From assembly GCA_963930655.1 (NCBI GenBank), contig OZ005615.1, forward strand, positions 8,512,001-8,576,000: a stretch of 64,000 nt of DNA, in the 5' to 3' direction. Made by a program: the position numbers and the translations under genes. The stretch comes from Myrica gale (taxonomy: Eukaryota > Streptophyta > Magnoliopsida > Fagales > Myricaceae). The notes beneath the pieces are model-generated. The model did not search any database. It saw only the letters and a program-made list of their open reading frames with translations, and had not been told where the DNA came from. Each line of letters opens with the position of its first letter. Within the stretch, counting starts at the first letter, position 1. Positions 11,801 to 25,831 of the stretch are shown here, piece by piece.

Positions 11801-14800
11801 TTTTTTTCCACATAGCAAACCATCCAAATAGTTAGTTCATATCCCTTCTCCTAGTAGTATTTTTGTTGCTCTTTGGAAAGAAGATGTAGATACGTAATGA
11901 ATTGGAACCTTATATCATAATGGGATGAATAATGATAATGATCACAAATTGCCAAAAAAAGAAAAGAGAACGGAAATGAGAGATGGATGGATAAGAAACC
12001 AGTTCCACACTTGAAACCCTATTTCATAGTGATTTTCCGTTGGGGGACCCGTAAAAGAAATACGAGCCTTCCCCAATTACCCTTGTTCTGGGGTAAGTAA
12101 TGTGCCACATACACGTTCCTCTATTGTTTACCACTATGCTTTGTGTTCCAGATAACACTAGCCATCCTTTTATGGTCATACTATGTCATCCGTTTTGACA
12201 CTACTAACCCAATGGTTCCATTCTTATCCTGTAGGACGTTTTTTAGTGTTTTGCAGACTACAGACCTCTTAAACGTTGTACGTGTTTTTCAGGTATTTGA
12301 GGATCTCCATGCTATTTGGGAATGGATTTTGACAGACAAGTTGCATATCCCTCATGTTGAAAGAATCATGTACTCTGCTATTCTTGTTGTGCCAGAAACA
12401 TTTGATAATCGAGGTAATTATACGTCAAATGGTTATTTGTTATCTTCTGTATGTTGTAAAATTGCCTGTAACATTGAATAGTAATATGACGACAACCTTA
12501 ATGCTGTCACTCGTATTATGTGCATAGTTGCTTACAAAAGTTTATACTCCTTTAAGATAGGAATTCCTTGACAACTATCACCTGACTTGCTGCTTATATG
12601 TTTCTGGAAGCAGTCAAACATCAGCTGGAGAGTGATTCAAATTTGATCAGGATTTTTGTGTTCCTTGAAAAAGACAGTCATATCTTAAAACCAAATCATA
12701 CTCATTTTAAAAGTGGTTATGGATCAAGGAAATCTGTACTTTACATACATTACTGTCCTCAGAAGCTTGACTTCTGAATCTTATTGTCTCAGTTGATTGT
12801 AGCCTTTCTGAGTTTGAAATCAGAGATGTCCTTGCTAAGTTGTTCTTTACAATTGCATACCACAGCTAGAACTAAGACAGCCACAGCTTCTGAAAAAGCC
12901 TTTTCTTATGTTTATGGTTGGTGCCTTTGACTGGAGCACTTAATATTCTTGTACTTTAACAAATAAGTGACACTTAGTATTACTTTTCAGAGAATGGAAA
13001 AACCTTTGGGAACAAGTCATCATCTTGAAAACTAACGCCATCATAGTTGTCAATCCGCAGTAGCTTCAGCTTGCATCTTATTATTTCCTTATATCACTTC
13101 ATAACGATCCCATTTTTTTTGTCGATTTAAAGACCGAGCTACTTTACCTGGTTTTGGTTGTTTGAAAATATACCATAAACTTGAGTTCAAGTCTCCAACA
13201 TAGGTTGCAATTCTCTATCTACTTTCATGTCCAACAGAATATGAAATATTTTTATTTCAGTTTACTTTCCTGTCCACAATAAAACGTTGGTGATTTGTAC
13301 ATCACATATAGTTGAAAGGCTAACCACCTTAGTTGTCATTGGATAAAGCCACAGTGACCACTTTATGGGCATTTCTTCCTTACATGTATACTTCATCTCA
13401 TTGTGTGGCATTCCGTTTGTGTGTAAAAATAGTGTGTTAACTCTTGTGAAAATTTTCATTTCGAGTTGTCTCATGGTGATGGACTAAGCAAAAGCTTTAA
13501 GGATCTTAATTGAGCACATCTCTGTTTCTTTCACCATATTTTCTTATTTTTCTTCTATTTGAAGAGAAAAATGAATGTGCTGGACTGGTGAACATTTTTA
13601 ACTTCCTATTTTTTGTTTGTTACAAGCAGAAATAAAAGAAATCTTAACCTTAGTGTTGCGAGACTTGCGTTTTAGCTCAGCAGTGGTGCACCAGGTGAGT
13701 CTATCTATAATTGGTAAGAGTTTCAAATGTCGACTTCTAAACTAACTGTTCATACTGGCCATAACCTATGCCCTTGTATTCACTCTAGTTGGTTTCCAGA
13801 TATACATTATTTCGGGCTTTCTGGTAATCTTGTTAAATTGGAAACACTTAAGAAAATTTGGTAGACTGAAATCTGTCCTATGGGTATGAGATTTGCTTTA
13901 GTTTTGTGACCTTATTATGCTGGATAAAGTTGCAGCGTTTTATCTATCTTGAGCACTCACTATTTTGGCGACAGTTTGTAAGGATTTTATTAATTTACTG
14001 GATAAATGTGGGCCACAGATTTGGCACAGTGGAGACACTGAAATTCTTTCTTTGGTGTCCTTGTTTCATCTGTTCTCTCCAATGAAAATGTATCCCCAAT
14101 TCTTGTATTTTTTTCTATTTGTTGAAGATTCATAATATCTTTAAGTATGAAAAGTTTGCTTTGGCTAATTGTTTAGTAGTTCTCAGTCAAAATATGATAA
14201 TGTAATCTGCTCGACAGTTATTTACTGGGGTTTCAGTATATATGCGTCATGGCATTTTTATTTTTGGTTTTATTCAAAAGTCAATCTATGCTCCTTGAGA
14301 AATATGCCATCATTGGCATCTTTCTTTAAACACTTCATTTGTTCTCAGTAGTGTTGATCTTCTTTCCTGAACCTTGCATCCCATGTCTACAATAGAATTT
14401 TTTTGCCTGTAACCAATGATTCTTCTGGGTTTCCTCCTAGTAATGATGATTTATATCAAATGGTATGATGCAGGAAGGTCTAGCTGCTGTTTTTGGGAAT
14501 GGTTTATCAACAGCATGTGTTGTAAATTTGGGTGCTCAAGTGACATCAGTGATTTGCATCGAGGTATCGCAATGCTTTTGTAATCTTTTTTGACTTTTTG
14601 CTGCACATACAGGCCTGGCTTCTTCACTTCAGAGGTCCTGTAGGTAAATGTTTTTCAATTGTCCTACTTGAATTCTTTTTCAAATGGAAAACAAGTTGTA
14701 CGCAAAGCAAAAATATTTTCATTCCGCGGAAAAGTTTTTTTTTTAATAAGGAAATATTATGAAAAAGATATGAGAACAGTACAAAGGTTGTACCAGAACC

Positions 14801-17800
14801 ACTATACTACCACTGCTACTGCTGGCAACTCCTGTATGGCATTCGCCAGAATCAGAAAAGGGAGAACATCTCTTGGTCTCTGGTTCTTGCTGGTTCCTAC
14901 TCGTAGCATGGTAAAGTCTTTGTTTGGGAAAGTAAGGCTTTCCTGCCTGTGCTAATCAAGTAGTTGTGGCTTTTCTATGTTTAGGATGGAGTGGCACTAC
15001 CTACTACGGAGAAGACATTGCCTTTTGGTGGAGAGGTTAGGTTCATCCCTCAACTCATTACTATGCTTCTGAAATAGCTACACATATCCTTGGAAAATGG
15101 ACACCCATAATAATTGTTCTTTGGCTGTTAATATTAAAAAATAGATTCTTCTGTTTTTTTCTCCACCTAGCCAAGTGCTTGAGAAAACTGATCACCCTTT
15201 CTAGTTTTTTCTTTGAAAAGTAGACACAAAATCTTTCATTAAATTTTTTCTTTCTCTGTTTGTTTTTTCATCTCATACCTGAGTGTTTTATCTCAGCAGT
15301 GCAAAATTTGTTTGTGTTTTACTTTTATTGTTGTCTTCTTCTGTTGTAAAAGTGTATGCTGCCACTTTTTTAATCCTCCTACCCAAAACAAAAATGATGA
15401 TAGGTGATTTTTCTTGGATTTCTTTTCCTCCTGCTAACTTCAACCTAAATCAATTTAAGCTTCTTCTTTTTTTACTGTGGGTCCCTATCATCCTAAACAA
15501 CTTTCATCTTCTATTTCTTTTTATAATGGTGAGTGGCAATGATTTTTTTAGAAACCTCGTGCTCTTTTAATCTTCTTTTTGTTAACTGCTACTTCCTAGT
15601 ACTTTGATGTTCTCAAAGTGCATGTAACTTGGATCATATAATGCCTGGCCGCTGCACTGATTTGTTTTGTACGTGTGACCTGATTAATCATCCCAGTTCT
15701 CTTCATTTCTTATTTCCTCCTGTTTGTCGCAACCCTAGGTTCTTCAACCATCTCAGTCCGCTTTTTCTAATCTTGTCAACTGGTTCTCACACCTATCTTA
15801 AGCTCCAGAAATAGAAAAGTTGCTGTAGTAATTTTTATTTGACCTTATCATTCCTCTAATGCTTCTGGAATGCTTACTTCTGATGCTGTTTTTGTATTGT
15901 TTGTGAAGCGCATTCTGCTCCATATTGCACATTGGTTATCCATAAGCTGTCTTTGACAATTCCCATTGACAATTCAATGGCCCGTTTACTTTTACAGGAT
16001 ATAGCAAGATGCCTTCTCTGGACTCAGAGGCATCATCAGACCTGGCCACAAATCCGTACTGACATTTTGACGAAGCCCATAGATTTGTTGATGCTTAACC
16101 GACTGAAAGAGACATATTGTGAAATTAAAGTGAGTAATTTTTTTGCTTTTTCTTTTTAGCAGAGTTATAATCATCTTTCATTATCTTGATTGACAAGAAT
16201 GGGAACTCTTCGCAGAAAGAAACGTAGGGTTCTTTTAAGAGGCAGAGTGGGTCGAGGACTGTATGAGTTAAATCCATTTACTATGAATATTTTCTTGGTT
16301 CTATACCTCTTAGTCAATAGCTTGTGAATGATCTCTACCATTTGGTTCAACTTAGAACTGCTTTATCTAGGTCATGCTGGCCCCTGCCTCATGTTGCTCT
16401 TTGTGGGGGGCTAGGTGCTTTATCTTGGTCTTAAGCGAATTATTTTTCCTACGGTTTGGTATTATATGCTTTAGTTTAATTCATTTTCCGATGGCTAAGG
16501 TGTATTTCCATCGGTATTGCTGTTGGAGTTGTCCAAAACCAAGGTATAAAACTTAGAACGTTAGCTTATCTGGAGCTTTTACGTTTGTACATCTATCCAT
16601 GTAAATGCAGAAAGTCTTGTGTTATCAATCGGTGAACACTCATTAATCTGCAAGTTCAATGTGTCTAATGAGCTGCCTGTCTACTATTTTCTACACGGTT
16701 TGTGATGTATTCCAAAACCACAGCTGTGCATATGATGTGGGGTTCTTTCAATTGGTCATTTTAAGGTCCATCACCCTTGTCAGATAAGGTGATGTGATGA
16801 AATGTGCTAGGATATTTCTTCACACCCTAGTTGGCTTGTGTAAAATATGCCACATGCCTTGCACCTTGTGAATGGGTCCTAAGTTTATTGTGGTGATTTC
16901 TTTTGTTAATGATATCTTATTTGGTGAGGCTAACTCGAAATATCGGTGGTTCACATTTTGTGCCATTTGATGTCTCAACATTGTACTGCAGAAGGTTACA
17001 TGGGAAGAATACAATTGTATGGTAATGTTTTATGCTTCAATTAGTTTTTTTTTAATTGGTTTCTTCTTTTTGCTTTGCCTAGTGAAGGGATTATGCACGT
17101 GTTATTCCAAGTTGTCTGTCTTGCTTGGAAATGGTTCTGAACATCTTAAAGAGTACAGTACATTGTTGAATGTCTGGTTAAATGGATGTTTGAATCAAGA
17201 TGTTTGCCTTTTCTAATAACTAGCATTAATGTTGAGCAAAATAGTCATTTTCTTTGGTAGTTAATGCGAATAATGGTGTCTACCAAACATGCTGAAGGTC
17301 TGTCTGCTTGACATCTGATGGGAGTGAACGAGGCTTTATGATAGTGGTGCCTTCTTCTCTGCTTGTACTCTTTTCTAAGTATTATTTATCATGCACAGGA
17401 GGGGGAACTTGATGCAGTTGCTGTAGTTCATTCTTATGAAGATGGCATGCCAGCTGGATCTCACAAGACCAGGCTAACCGCCCTTAATGTTTGTCTCCTT
17501 ATAAGATCTTCTTCCATCTATTCCGTACTTTTAAATGTTCCTAGTCAGGTGGAACAATATTCCTTATGGTCATCTCAACAGGTTCCTCCCATGGGTTTGT
17601 TCTACCCAATGCTTTTGGTTCCAGACGTTTATCCTCCACCACCCCGTTCTTGGTTGGTTTTGCTTATCAAGTGCAATTGGCTTGCACATAAACAACTGGT
17701 GGTAACTTTTGATACTTTTTGTGTTGTTTACGTTACTAGGTTTAATGACTACGAGGATATGCTGGAAGATACATGGCACATGGAATTTCCCAGAAGATCT

Positions 17801-20800
17801 GACTTATCAGATGGTTTATATCCTAGCATGAATATTGGATTACCAATGTGGGATAACTACCCAGTTTTTGCAGCTAGGCCAAAGAAGGAAGAGAAGGTTG
17901 GCCTTGCAGAGGCTATCACAAGTAGCATTCTTTCAACAGGTAGTTTGCATACATTTTTCCTACTATTCACAGTAAGTGATGCTTATTAATGAATGGTGGT
18001 TCATTGACAGGGCGTATAGACCTCCAGAGAAAATTGTTTTGTAGCATACAATTGGTGAGTTTTGGGAGCTCTGGAGCACTGTGTATGATCCTATTTCTGA
18101 ATATTCAATGCGGGCTGGAAGAAATAACATGGTTTTGTGCTTTAGATAGGTGGAGTGGGTCTGACAGGTGGTATTATTCCTGCAGTGGAAGAGAGGTGCG
18201 TTCCACTGTTGCTTTTACAAATACTCTGGCTGTTTTTTTTAATGTTGGCGGGGATAAGTATTCCTTTTGATATTCTGCATAAAAACAGAATAAGGAGTCC
18301 ATGAAATCTTAGAGCAGATGAAGAAAACTCATCAGAATAGAGTCTATAGACATACATTCCTTTTGCTGGATTATTGCTGAACTATATGCGTCATCATCAA
18401 ACAGAACTAGCCCATTTCAAAATACAAGGTTTGATGTAAAGTGGGGTGCTTCTCCTACACCATGGAAATTTGTGCTGGTGATCAGTTCATTGTAGAGGTA
18501 GCATATTAGGGGTATGTTTGTTTACCGAAATTTTGGGGAATATTCCCAAAATTTTGGAAATCTTTTTAATGTTGAAGTTTATTGGGGTTTGTGAAAAGTT
18601 TGAAGTGTATGTGTAAAAGTTGAAAATTTTGAAGTATGTTTGTTTTGTTGGAAATTTTGGGCCCCCAAAATTTTGAGCAAACAAACATGTCCCTAGGTAG
18701 TTGTTACCTTTGCTGGGACTTATCAAAAAAAAAAAGTTGTTTCCTTTACTATGTGCTCTCGTTATAGAAAGAAAGGCACATGTTCATCACTCACTCACTG
18801 TTACCTTGTGCTTTTTTGAGGGATTCAGTGTGGTACATAACCTGTGCTAAATGTTCTGTTGCAATCTTGTTGCATATTGTGTCACATTTACTCCAATTTC
18901 TCTGTTAACCATGATTGTAAGGGGAAAGTACTGATAGATGCTAGCTTATGTCATACTTTGTATGAAGGACTTTCAGAGAGAGTTTCATACTTGAATGGTA
19001 GCTTTTAAAATTAACATCAAGTCAACTACTGAGACTCTGATATGCCCATGCTAGAATTCATGTTAACTAAAATTGCTCTTTTGAATCCTTTCTGAAATAT
19101 AGTGCACCTATGATTCCAAGATCTCAGTAATGTTTTCACAATTCTTATTTGTCCTTTCTTGTTGCAGAGTTTTACATGCAATTCCTTCAAACGAAGCAAT
19201 TGATACTGTTGAGGTAGGGTGAAACGTGTTATTTCCTTGTCCATATCATGTTATAGAATGTGCTCTGATTGCATAGAAATTAGGTTCTGCTACTTGGAAA
19301 TTGCTTCTTCATTCAGAAAATAAGCTCCTTAACATCAATTCTAACTTTTAGGAGATAATTGCTAAACATTTTTGTCCCTTATGTTTCTGCAAAAATCTGT
19401 ATCTCACACTTTGCTAGGATGGCAATTTGTCCTTGCATTCAACATTTGTGCCTACACTTGAGGATTTAAAACACACAAACATGTATCTACTTTATCCTAT
19501 TGAGGAAATTGAACTCTTGATTTTCTTGATCTTTTTACTCGAAAAATCAAGTTTGAATACATTATTCAAATAAGAACAAAAGGAACATGACTGAAACACA
19601 CTTTTGTGTCTAAAAAGGATTAGCAGAGCCTCTGTTTATAACTGGGACTTTGTTTCATATGGCTTTCAAAATTTTTGATTCTCTTTTCAAACATTGACTC
19701 TGAAGGAAACCAATCAAATGTTTTTCATTTGGGGGCTTATCATTTTGAAAGTATGTTAACACTGTCCTCCTGGTTCCATAAAAATATAACTGACTTAAGG
19801 CACTTGAAATGCTCTTTGGAAAGCAAAGTATTTCCCTGAGTGGAAGAGACTGGTGGTATTAGAAAATCCAAGGGATGTGTTTATCGCAGATATTAAGCTA
19901 TCAAGGCATTGATATATTCAGTAGTTCATTATTGTTGAGTTTCAAATTGATTTTTTGGTGGTTTTTTTCCATATCAACTTTTTGGGTATGATTTGTAGGT
20001 CATTGCTATTCACACTCTGGCTCTTGATTCAAGCATTATAAAAACTTATGCTTGCTTACTGATTGATGCATACAACAAGAACCAGTAAAAATAGAGACAA
20101 AAGTACTAGTGAGGTTGAGTAAGCCAAACAGGTATCCATAGAAAGGTATCAGATAGGTTAACCAATCTTCTGAGACTGAGAAGTTTCGAAATGTTATTTC
20201 TCAATTTTTAAGTCGGCTCCTTTGACTATAAGACAAATACGTAAACCCCTAATATCCCCTAGTTGCTGAAATAATGTAAAAATGCAACAGCTTAACCATC
20301 CCATGGGCAAATGAGTGTATCAATAATTTAATGAAAATTCAATAGCCTAGTATTTTGATCACACTGGCCTTCTTCTTCTGTGGGTAATTATTAACTGTGG
20401 GCGGCTTGCTGCTTCACCACCAGTAAAAGAATTTTACTTCATTCAGCCAGAAGACTGCCTATACTTCTCAAAGTAAGTTTAGAAGAACGACTGAATTGTG
20501 AAAGTTATTAATGAAATATCGAGAACTTGTACATATTACTAATTTCCGGTATTGTTACACATCCTTGGTTCTTATACAATCAGATAGACATGGTGTTTTC
20601 ATGTCAAGTTTTGGGTTTTATCAGTATCATCAGTTTTTGACCTTATGAGATACCTCTTGTTCCTTCAACATTATCTCTTTGTCCAATTTTGCACAATTTC
20701 TATCATCAGTTTTTTACCTTCTGGGATAGTAGGTATTCTGACATGATGTCACTTAACTAGGTTTTGCAATCAAGAACTGATCCAAATTTGGTCTCATGGA

Positions 20801-21994
20801 AAGGCGGAGTGGTGAGTCAAGCACTCACAACCATTCTCTTACCTTTTGTATGCCATTTCATTTGTAGTCAGTCCTTTTGGAGGTGGCTCTTTTTTTGTAT
20901 GTCATTCTCTTCAATTTTGTATGACATATGTTGACTGCATATTTTTGTTGCTAAACTTGCTATTGTGACGGATGGCCATTTGAATATCTGAGTTAATTGG
21001 GGTATGTCTTGTTATAATACATGCAACATAGAATGTGTAAAGTATTGTATGTCATTCCCCAGAGTTTGGATAAACCCTTGAATCATGAATGCCAGAATGA
21101 CTGGGAAGACAATTCACATTTGACAAACTTGAAGAATGTGAAAAATAGAAAATTAGTATTTCTAAATAGTGAAAGTTGGAGGACTGCGTACTACTAATGT
21201 GCAGCTATTTCCTTTTTGTTCTTTAGCTCTATGTCTCTCTCTCTCTCATGTAATTCTCATTCAATTTTTGTTTTCTTGGCTCAACCATTTGATTTAATAG
21301 AACTAGACAATTTTTGGATCAATGTAATACATTGAAATTTTTTTTTTCTGTTATTGCTAAGTATATGTGCCTATTCATTTGCATGAGAAATGAATATAAA
21401 GTTAAACATAGTCCTCTTTCTCATTAGATACAAATTGAGTTATGGATAAGGTCATGAATCAGAATGGAATATTCACGGCACCAAACTAATCGATGGAAGT
21501 AGTCAATGGCATCAAAACCCTGAGGAGATAATATGGGCTGCAACATATAGTTCCTTGACTCAACTTATGTCGGTGTTTACTATATGTGATTGCATCTATA
21601 TTTGGTGATGGCCTAGTGGATTATTAGATTTGAACTTCAACTTATACGAGATCTGTAAAGGTCGAACAGTGAACTTTTGAAATTGAAGTTTGCTAATAGG
21701 CTTTGGCTTGACATTGAGTGGTTTGAGGTGTCAAAATTATGACTTCGCAACTGAGTTTTACCCATGTAGTGTGCATCTGCAGTATTTGATGTGGGAATTC
21801 AAATTATTTCAACTTTAAAAAATCCCTTGTGTGCAACATCTTGGTGACAGATTCTTGGAATACTTGATTTTGGCCGGGATGCTTGGATACATCGAGAAGA
21901 CTGGATTCGCAATGGAATTCATATCGGAAGCGGAAGAAAATACAAGGATTCTCATTTTCTTCAAGCACAAGCAATGTGCTACATAAACTCCTAA
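8829..21994 (+). CDS. ARP9: Actin-related protein 9 (ARP9), 20 exons, 592 aa
   Basis: Coding exons: 8829-8831, 8928-9000, 9078-9187, 9274-9333, 9429-9494, 10092-10194, 11382-11590, 12293-12413, 13630-13694, 14474-14563, 14985-15035, 15998-16129, 17399-17488, 17582-17652, 17740-17939, 18011-18054, 18146-18195, 19168-19213, 20761-20811 and 21851-21994. They sum to 1779 nt and stay open throughout; Arabidopsis ARP9 is of nearly the same length. The N-terminus MDYLKTVVPSQLVAERGS and the block NLGSANIRIGLA (about 24-36, actin phosphate-1 loop) identify the family. Exon 10 carries the phosphate-2 region (GLSTACVVNLGAQVTSV), exon 17 the adenosine loop (IGGVGLTGGIIPAVEER), and exon 20 the C-terminal LDFGRDAW block. 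Exons 6-7 encode a hydrophilic insertion (about aa 105-208) absent from conventional actin. ARP9 is a divergent nuclear ARP, thought of by relation to chromatin-remodelling ARPs; its role in plants is poorly known. No lesion was seen. Exon 1 contributes only the ATG. Confidence 0.95.
18509..18693. mobile_element. MITE in ARP9 intron 17
   Basis: The left end 'ggggtatgtttgttt' and right end 'aaacaaacatgtccc' are inverted copies flanked by TA. The inside holds 'ccgaaattttggggaata', which appears inverted in the copy at 55804-55981. It lies within an intron and leaves the coding exons intact. Confidence 0.75.
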
Positions 21995-23168
21995 AAGGTA
22001 ACCGGCCCTCTGATGGTGTGGATATTGTTCAAGATAAAAGGAGCTTTTTGCAACTTAAAGAAAAACCATCGAAATTCCAGTTTTTGTACTTTTATCAACT
22101 TATACCAGTTTTGCAACTTAGAGCAGTTTCGTTTTTCAGGGTGACACCAAGCTAGAGGGAATATCCTGATGTATTTCGTGAGCCTATAATCGAAGAGGGG
22201 TGAAAATGAAGATGAGTTTCCTCATGATGTAATCCATAAACCTTGTAGAAGTCTGCACTGGATTTAGAAGGTAAAAGAAGCCACTGGTTTTGAAATGGAC
22301 AGTGCGTGATAGACCATTCTAGGGAATTTATCTAATTCAATATAATGCTTCCAACCTCGGGAAAAAAAATAGAAGCGAACTATTCTTTCAACTCCTACTT
22401 CAACCTGCAGAGAACCAAGAAGCTAAACAGCTTGTAAGTAGACCCTATCAGATTCACCACAAGCTATGGATTCGCCCGGTTTTGTGCCAAAAAGTCTATT
22501 GGAGAGGTGTACTGCCTTTAGTCGGTCTTGGAAGAGAGGTAAAGATGCCACTAGCCTACGACATCCCACATTGAGAAGAGGCGATGTGCTGATGGAAACG
22601 GTCTTCTCTAAATATTGCTCGTGATACGCAGAGAAGTTTTAAAAGGGTCGGTTGGCTAATTATGCCACGCTCGCCCTTGATTGGTGAGTGCTGTATGGAT
22701 ATCAAGACATATGGCTGACATAATTTGTGGAAACTGATAGGGTTGGCTCCTCTTGGCCGACCCTCCTATCCTCAGATCCAAACGTTAAAATCCGTTTTTG
22801 AAGTTTCCATAGTAGCAGAGGGAAACATGTTGTTTAGGGTCGGTTGTTAGATCGTTGTCGTGACTGCGAGCTTCAGATCCAAATATATGAAATTGCGCTT
22901 CGAAAGCAGTATTGTAGAAAATGACATGAATCACCAGGGAAACAAGATTAAATTGAAACAATAAGAAGGGAGTGTGCTGGTTTATCTTTATTGAATTAGA
23001 ACTGGGAGTTTCACATTTAGATATCCGTGGAACAATAGAGATAACTTATTACATTTCTATGGTGATTTATCCACCATTTTTCCTCCAAACGCAACTTTGA
23101 TAATTTCCAAATTCAGATTACAGCACAACATGCTCAAAATCCCACAAAAAATGGGGGATTAGTTCTCT
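21995..23168. other. Intergenic between convergent ARP9 and ECI
   Basis: The two genes point towards each other, so both ends are probably 3' UTR. A segment at about 22440-22900 contains two related 'gggtcggttg' phrases (22645 and 22838) but no recognisable gene. Confidence 0.45.
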
Positions 23169-23891
23169 CTAAAGCTTCGAAAAGGCTACAACGGTCTTGG
23201 CACTCAATCCGAGCACGCCACACACCTCCGGATACAGGCTCTTCCTGATCTCCGCGTACACTTCACCGTTCCATTTCCTCTGTGCCAAATGTTCCCCCAG
23301 GCGCACCGCAGCCTCGACAACGCCCTCCTCGCTATCGTGCGCCGAGTCCACGATCCCCATCCTCACCGCCTCGTCCCCTTTGATCTTCATCCCCCTGTGT
23401 AGGACGTCGCGCCGAGCCGATGGCGACCCGATCTTGGACCTCATCATAGCCGTGAAGTAATCGGGGAATGTGAGCCCGAGGTCGACCTCGCTCATGTACA
23501 GCACGCCTCGATCGCGCCTCATGAGGAAATAGTCGTGGCTGAGGGCGAGGAGAAACCCGGCGGCGGCTGCGTGGCCGGATACGGCGGCGATGGTGGGCAT
23601 CCGGAGGGAGAGAAGCGCGGCGGCGACAGGCCTGAAGGAATCGACCATGTGGTGGAGCCGCTCACGGGCGCCAGAGAAGGAGCCAGCGTCTTGGGCCCAG
23701 GCAAGGTCGAAGCCGTTGGAGAAGAACTTGCCGTGGGCGGTGGTGATGAGAACGGAGCCACTGACTGCTTGCGATTTGGCTTCGGAGAGAGCGGAGAGGA
23801 GGGAATCGATGACGGCTGGGCTGAGCCGGTGCTCTTCGTCGCCTGTGAGGGTAAGGAAGAAGAGATTGCCGCGCTTCTGTAACGTGCACAT
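23169..23891 (-). CDS. ECI: Peroxisomal enoyl-CoA delta isomerase (ECI-like)
   Basis: Intronless, 240 aa, read on the minus strand from MCTLQKRGNLFFLTLTGDEE to the terminal SKL, a canonical type-1 peroxisomal targeting signal. The crotonase fold is visible: FFSNGFDLAW (about 57-66) and SGHAAAAGFLLALSHDY (105-121) form the CoA/oxyanion region, and Glu135 in SEVDLGLTFPDYF sits where the family keeps its catalytic acid. Plant ECI1/ECI2 (IBR10)/ECI3 proteins have the same length and start; they shift double bonds in unsaturated acyl-CoA during peroxisomal beta-oxidation, and IBR10 acts in indole-3-butyric acid conversion. An upstream in-frame ATG at 23994-23996 would add 35 residues of non-family sequence, so the shorter start is preferred. 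The gene is clearly GC-richer than its surroundings. Which paralogue it represents cannot be told here. Confidence 0.93.
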   Translation of the reverse strand: MCTLQKRGNLFFLTLTGDEEHRLSPAVIDSLLSALSEAKSQAVSGSVLITTAHGKFFSNGFDLAWAQDAGSFSGARERLHHMVDSFRPVAAALLSLRMPTIAAVSGHAAAAGFLLALSHDYFLMRRDRGVLYMSEVDLGLTFPDYFTAMMRSKIGSPSARRDVLHRGMKIKGDEAVRMGIVDSAHDSEEGVVEAAVRLGEHLAQRKWNGEVYAEIRKSLYPEVCGVLGLSAKTVVAFSKL

Positions 23892-24232
23892 CGTGGTGGT
23901 GGTGTGGTAGCGATGAGTCGACTCTATTGTGAGTGTGCACTCTCCATCTCTCTCGTAGTCACGATATCTTTTGAGAATTGTGGGGCCTAATGTCAAATGT
24001 ACTTTTCGGGGTGTCTTTTTTTGGGAGGTAAGTTACGGGATTTTTGTTATCTTTCTACCTCTTATCACGGCAGGAAACACGGCCCTTTCGCTGAAAAGGG
24101 CTACAGTTTCGGCCATGCCTTGGGATGAAATTCCTGTCTGATTCAAATATACCATGATTTAGGCCCACGGCCGGCTCAGTAGAATTTGAGGCCCAAGGAA
24201 AAACTGTAAAATGGGTCTTTATTTTTTAATTA

Positions 24233-24593
24233 GAAAATTTGCTTTTTAGTCCTTAGGTTTTAATCCCTTTTCATTTTTAGTCATGAATTTTAGAGTGTCA
24301 AAATTTTAGTCCTTGAACTTTCATCTTTGTAAAATTTAGTTTTTCCGTCAGTTTGCCGTCAAATTTGTACCAGTCGACCGCTACATGAAGCGGACGACCG
24401 CTCACTTTCAAAACATATATCCGGTCGACCGCTTCAAAATTGGCGGTCGACCGGTACAAAAATTGATGGCAGACTGACGGAAGGACTAAATTTTACAAAG
24501 ATGAAAGTTCAAGGACTACAATTTTGAAGGTTGAAAGTTAAGGACTAAAATTAAAAAGGGCCCAAAACCTAAGGACTAAAAATCAAATTTCCC
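24233..24593. mobile_element. Foldback MITE with 9-10 bp TSD
   Basis: The arms are inverted: left 'tttttagtccttaggtttt' against right 'aaaacctaaggactaaaaa', continuing inward to 'ccgtcagt' against 'actgacgg'. The flanks 'tttttaatta' and 'tttttaattt' give a 10-bp duplication with one mismatch, typical of Mutator-like elements. The loop contains several 'gtcgaccg' motifs in both orientations. Confidence 0.8.
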
Positions 24594-25831
24594 TTTTTAA
24601 TTTAATATACAATATCAATAATGTTCGATGTGAAAATTATTCTTCTGACCTTCTACTCAAAATTTGCTTATTGACATCATCTGGTTTTATTATATTAATG
24701 CCACCTTTAATTTTGTCTATCGTCAGTTAAATGTGAGTTGAAGTATAAATCTCTCTTAAGAGTTATTTATATAGGGGTCACTGTGTATTTGTCTATATAT
24801 ACTATTTTTTTTCTTGTATATCTATGTTTTTTTTTACACTTAAAACTAAAAGGGACGGCCATACAACAATCAAAATAAATTAAAAGATAAATGTTAGAAC
24901 GGTGAAAATCTATAACTTAACTGTGAAGTGTGACGGGTTAAAGTTCAGAAATGGCTAGTTAAAACAATTGTGCTAAAAATTAAGGTTTCTTTCTATGTTC
25001 TCTGAGATCATAGTAGGTGTCTAACAATAGGCCTTTGTAGTGTTAGGTAACTACGAAATTTTTAACAAATGTTTTTTTTTCTTTTAAAGGCTAAGAAACA
25101 GCTCCTTGCCACTATAGTTCGTTTTTTTCCCCAACTAAAATTAAAACAGACGGAAGAATGCGTTTTTTTCACCTTATGGGTCTTACCAAAATGATGCACT
25201 GCTCCTAACCACTGGTTTAACCTTTGCCACTTTCCTTTACCCTTTGACAAATCAAAGGCACAGTTTCTTATGTCATATGAAGTCTTGGGCAAGAAGTTAC
25301 AAAAAAAAAATGGAGTTAAGAAAGTTTGCCAGAAATCCTTGGACACATTTTTTTTTTAATTCACTACCAAAAGGAAAACACGAGAATGAACCCCTAACAC
25401 TGGGCTTGAACAAAGCGGGCTCAGTTTAGATAAACTTCAGAGAATTAACGTATGATCCATTGTTCCTAAGACTCACTTAAGTTTGCTTCGGAACGATTCT
25501 AATGAAAAATCGAAACGGAGACCGTACACTTTATCCACATAAGCACAGATTCAATTGCGATCGGGGTCTCCAAGTGCCCCCACCAATTTTCCCTTCCTCT
25601 TTAACGTGTCCTTGGTGCTCTGTTCATGGCTAAGGAAACGAAATGGGTGATCCGAACAGATGCCAGTTATGAGAATTGAGACCTAATTCACACGTTAGAT
25701 GAGGAAAACTTCATGGCTTTTGCATAGGAGATGGGGACCATAAGGCATGTGAGGGGTCTGTCCTCTTTAAGACGTGGGACTCAATAAGTCGATAAACTCA
25801 ATAAGTCGATAAACTTGTTAAAAAGAGAGAA

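Noticed and set aside
17363-17989. Single 208-codon ORF
   Set aside because: It runs through ARP9 exons 13-15 and the two short introns between them, which happen to stay open. The family match drops exactly at the GT/AG sites.
23519-23940. Several ORFs overlapping ECI in other frames or on the opposite strand
   Set aside because: Shadows caused by the high GC content of the ECI gene; only one frame gives the crotonase fold.
23892-23996. 35-residue N-terminal extension of ECI
   Set aside because: The shorter start gives exactly the usual 240-aa family length and N-terminus.
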